NCBI GenBank assembly: GCA_023252395.1
Contig: JAJPDY010000046.1
Span: forward strand, 1 to 7,837
Reading direction: 5' to 3'
Length of the DNA stretch: 7,837 nt
Source: Nitrososphaera sp.
Lineage (GTDB): Archaea > Thermoproteota > Nitrososphaeria > Nitrososphaerales > Nitrososphaeraceae
Shown: positions 6,022-7,837 of the stretch, one piece after another
Position numbering within the stretch: position 1 is the first letter of the stretch
Layout: every line of letters begins with the position of its first letter
The notes under the pieces: model-generated
The model's input: the letters and a program-made list of their open reading frames with translations, nothing else
Database searches by the model: none
Told to the model about the DNA's origin: nothing
Made by a program: the position numbers and the translations under genes

Positions 6022-6033
6022 AGAACTAGTTCT
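6022..6033. promoter_or_regulatory. 12-base perfect palindrome before larC, possible operator
   Basis: AGAACTAGTTCT is a perfect inverted repeat without spacer, ending 6 bases before the larC ATG. If larC has its own transcription start near 6034-6038, the palindrome would sit just upstream of or across it, where an archaeal repressor could block initiation. About two perfect 12-base palindromes are expected by chance in a window this size, so position is the only argument. Confidence 0.25.
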
Positions 6034-6039
6034 CTGACA

Positions 6040-7287
6040 ATGACGGCAGTGGCAAAGATAGCGGTAATTGATTCGCAGGTAGCTGGCATATCAGGTGACA
6101 TGCTGATGTCAAGCCTAGTAGACGCTGGCGCCAACAAGAGTAAAATCATTGACGCAATCTTTGCCTGCCAGAACTTTTTGAAGGGAAGCAAGATCAGCAG
6201 GGCAAGCTTTGAAAAAACAATATCGCATGGCTTTTCTGCCACGCGCCTAGATCTTGTATGCAAAGACAGCGTGCATGAGCGTAAGGGCGTGGAAATGTAC
6301 CGCGCGCTTGCGGCTTGCTGCGATTCGCTTGGGCTTGAGCAGAGGGCAAAAGTGTTTGCGCTAGAGTCTCTCAAGACAATAATTTCTGCAGAAGCCACAA
6401 TCCACGGCGAGGATTTTGACAGTGTGCACCTGCATGAAGCATCAAGCATCGACACCCTTGCAGACTTGGTCGGCTGCGCTACGGCATTGCAGAACCTAAA
6501 GCTGTTTGATGCTAGAATATTTTCTACCAAAGTCGCCATAGGCGGAGGTGTGCTCAGGTTTTCGCATGGCACCGTGCCAAACCCTGCAAGCGCGATCCTT
6601 GAAATCTTCAAGGGCAGACAATTTGTGCTGGCAGGCGGTCAGGCGGAAGACGAGCTGACCACTCCAACAGGGGCAGCCATGCTGGTCAACTTGGCACAGG
6701 GAAGCGTCAACTATTACCCGAATATTTCGCCGGAAAAAATAGGCTATGGTGCAGGCACGAAAAAGTTTGAAGGGTTTGCAAATGTTGTGCGTGTGCTCAT
6801 CGGAACGTCGAGTGTTGTTACAGCCAAAGACACGGTATGCGTTGTTGAGACGAACATTGACGACGCGTCAGGCGAAATGATCGGCAACCTTGTGGAGCAG
6901 CTGACAGATGTATGCAAGGACGTGACAGTCATACCGGGCATCACAAAAAAGAGCCGGCCGGCGTACCTCATTAGGATTATATCAGATCATGCGCAGCTAA
7001 ATAGCGTGCTTGAGGTACTGTTCAGCGAGTCAGGGACGCTTGGCGTCAGAGTGCAAGAAGTAGAGCGATTTGTGCTTCCCCGCACAATCCTGACGCTCCC
7101 TGTCAGCATCAACGGCAACACCTTCAATGTCCACATCAAAGTCGCCAAGGATTCTACTGGCAAAGTAACAAACGTCAAGCCTGAATTTGAGGATGTCAGG
7201 ATAATTGCATCCAAGTGCCAGATGCCTGTAAAGAGGGCGATGGAGCTGGTCAGTGCAGAGGTAATGCAAAAGATAGGTAGCAAATAA
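6040..7287 (+). CDS. larC: LarC, CTP-dependent nickel insertase for the nickel-pincer cofactor
   Basis: Last enzyme of the pathway: LarC inserts Ni into pyridinium-3,5-bisthiocarboxylic acid mononucleotide in a CTP-dependent reaction, giving NPN. The 415 residues cover both family halves in one frame. The LarC1-like half has AGISGDM (15-21), VHLHEASSIDTLADLVG (129-145), GGGVLRFSHGTVPNPASAI (168-186), ELTTPTGAAML (205-215) and GYGAGTKKFEGFANVVRV (235-252). The LarC2-like half has ETNIDDASGEMIGNLVEQL (270-288), KKSRPAYLIRII (303-314), and ESGTLGVRVQEVERFVLPR (330-348). In Lactobacillus plantarum the two halves are joined by a programmed frameshift; none is needed here. The ATG 6040 gives five residues before the conserved KIAVID strand; GTG 6049 is an alternative. 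There is no SD. The stop overlaps the larE start as TAATG, so larC and larE are probably coupled. Confidence 0.95.
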   Translation: MTAVAKIAVIDSQVAGISGDMLMSSLVDAGANKSKIIDAIFACQNFLKGSKISRASFEKTISHGFSATRLDLVCKDSVHERKGVEMYRALAACCDSLGLEQRAKVFALESLKTIISAEATIHGEDFDSVHLHEASSIDTLADLVGCATALQNLKLFDARIFSTKVAIGGGVLRFSHGTVPNPASAILEIFKGRQFVLAGGQAEDELTTPTGAAMLVNLAQGSVNYYPNISPEKIGYGAGTKKFEGFANVVRVLIGTSSVVTAKDTVCVVETNIDDASGEMIGNLVEQLTDVCKDVTVIPGITKKSRPAYLIRIISDHAQLNSVLEVLFSESGTLGVRVQEVERFVLPRTILTLPVSINGNTFNVHIKVAKDSTGKVTNVKPEFEDVRIIASKCQMPVKRAMELVSAEVMQKIGSK

Positions 7288-7837
7288 TGAAATCAAATTT
7301 TGATAGGCTGGTTGACTGGTTTTCCCAGAACGGCGACAATGTGGTGGTTGCGCTGTCAGGAGGAGTAGATAGTGCGGTGGTTGCACTTGCAGCAAAGCAG
7401 GCGGTTGGTGCCGGCGCCGTGGCGATAACAGCCGACTACAAGACGCTGGCAGAGGAAGAGCTTGCCACAGCCAGGCAGGTAGCCAAAGAAATCGGCATAG
7501 CCCATCGGGTGATTGAATATGATGAGCTTGAAAACTCTGAGTTTGTGAAAAACGACGGCATGCGCTGTTACCATTGCAGGACAGAGCTTGGGCAGCATCT
7601 GGCAGAAGAAGCAAAAAAGGCAGGCATTGCGCTAATAGTTGACGGCACTAATATCGATGACCTGACAGATTACCGGCCTGGCATCAGGGCATTGAGGGAA
7701 AACGGCGTTAGAAGCCCAATGGTAGAGCTTGGAATAAACAAATTGGAGATACGCAAGATAGCAGAGCAGTTTGGTCTTTCAGTCTATGACAAACCTTCCA
7801 ATGCCTGCCTTGCGTCGAGGATACCTACAGGGACAGA
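7287..7837 (+). CDS. larE: LarE, ATP-dependent sulfur-insertion enzyme, 3'-truncated by window edge
   Basis: Middle enzyme of the pathway: LarE adenylates the two carboxylates of P2CMN and replaces them with thiocarboxylates, giving the bisthio precursor for LarC. It is an N-type ATP pyrophosphatase. 183 codons are visible of a family length near 270. Landmarks are the PP-loop SGGVDS (24-29), ITADYKTLAEEEL (47-59), GMRCYHCRTEL (91-101), DGTNIDDLTDYRPG (119-132), RSPMVELGINK (142-152) and PSNACLASRIPTG (170-182). C174 lies where the sulfur-donating cysteine of L. plantarum LarE (C176) is found. C94 and C97 form a CxxC; together with C174 this resembles the LarE variants said to hold an iron-sulfur cluster rather than sacrificing a cysteine. 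The ATG shares one base with the larC stop, and no separate promoter is seen. Confidence 0.95.
   Translation, partial: MKSNFDRLVDWFSQNGDNVVVALSGGVDSAVVALAAKQAVGAGAVAITADYKTLAEEELATARQVAKEIGIAHRVIEYDELENSEFVKNDGMRCYHCRTELGQHLAEEAKKAGIALIVDGTNIDDLTDYRPGIRALRENGVRSPMVELGINKLEIRKIAEQFGLSVYDKPSNACLASRIPTGT

Noticed and set aside
5997..6045. Possible stop-codon readthrough fusing the His-rich protein to LarC, as both genes are in the same frame with only one TAA between them
   Set aside because: The fusion would place the cytosolic nickel insertase outside the cell behind the membrane anchor, and the 12 linking codons look like spacer. One-in-three chance accounts for the shared frame.
6000..6611. 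203-residue minus-strand open frame opposite larC
   Set aside because: Its length follows from the codon bias of larC on the other strand. The Ser/Ala/Leu-rich translation shows no domain, and no promoter faces it.
7030..7614. 194-residue minus-strand open frame opposite larC and larE
   Set aside because: It spans the junction of two well-identified plus-strand genes; its Gln/His/Pro/Leu-rich composition is typical of antisense reading.

Overview
The window looks like chromosomal DNA of an archaeon, most likely a soil-type ammonia oxidiser of the Nitrososphaera group (Thaumarchaeota/Nitrososphaeria). Archaeal identity is well supported: SecY, uL15, uL30, uS5 and uL18 are all of the archaeal type (for example the cysteine cluster in uS5 and the long uL30). 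Several genes also have TATA-like boxes about 30-50 bases before the start and little or no Shine-Dalgarno sequence. The placement within Thaumarchaeota rests on remembered protein similarity and roughly balanced base composition, so it is an inference. Coding density is very high. There is no non-coding stretch above 300 bases, and I see no tRNA, rRNA, CRISPR or mobile element.

Positions 1-3538 (minus strand) hold the distal part of the archaeal spc ribosomal-protein operon in the order rpl18, rps5, rpl30, rpl15, secY, with short gaps or overlaps. secY runs off the left edge and lacks its C-terminus. The usual upstream members (rps8, rpl6, rpl32e, rpl19e) are absent, and rpl18 has its own TATA box. 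These genes make part of the large subunit, one small-subunit protein and the protein-export channel.

Positions 3607-7837 hold a locus for the nickel-pincer nucleotide (NPN) cofactor, the Ni-containing cofactor of lactate racemase (LarA) and related 2-hydroxyacid racemases and epimerases. It is arranged around an 84-base divergent promoter region. To the left (minus strand) lie a malate dehydrogenase gene and larB. To the right (plus strand) lie a membrane-anchored, histidine-rich extracytoplasmic protein of unknown function, then larC and larE, with larE cut by the right edge. LarB, LarE and LarC together form the complete known pathway from nicotinic acid adenine dinucleotide to NPN. No larA-type racemase is visible, so the cofactor's user must lie elsewhere or beyond the edge. 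Malate dehydrogenase inside the locus suggests, without proving, a 2-hydroxyacid such as malate or lactate as the relevant metabolite.

The most interesting points are the split lar locus with embedded malate dehydrogenase, the uncharacterised His-rich exported protein beside nickel-cofactor genes, the three-cysteine form of LarE, a 12-base palindrome just before larC, and a 59-residue Lys/Glu/Ala-rich tail on uL18.
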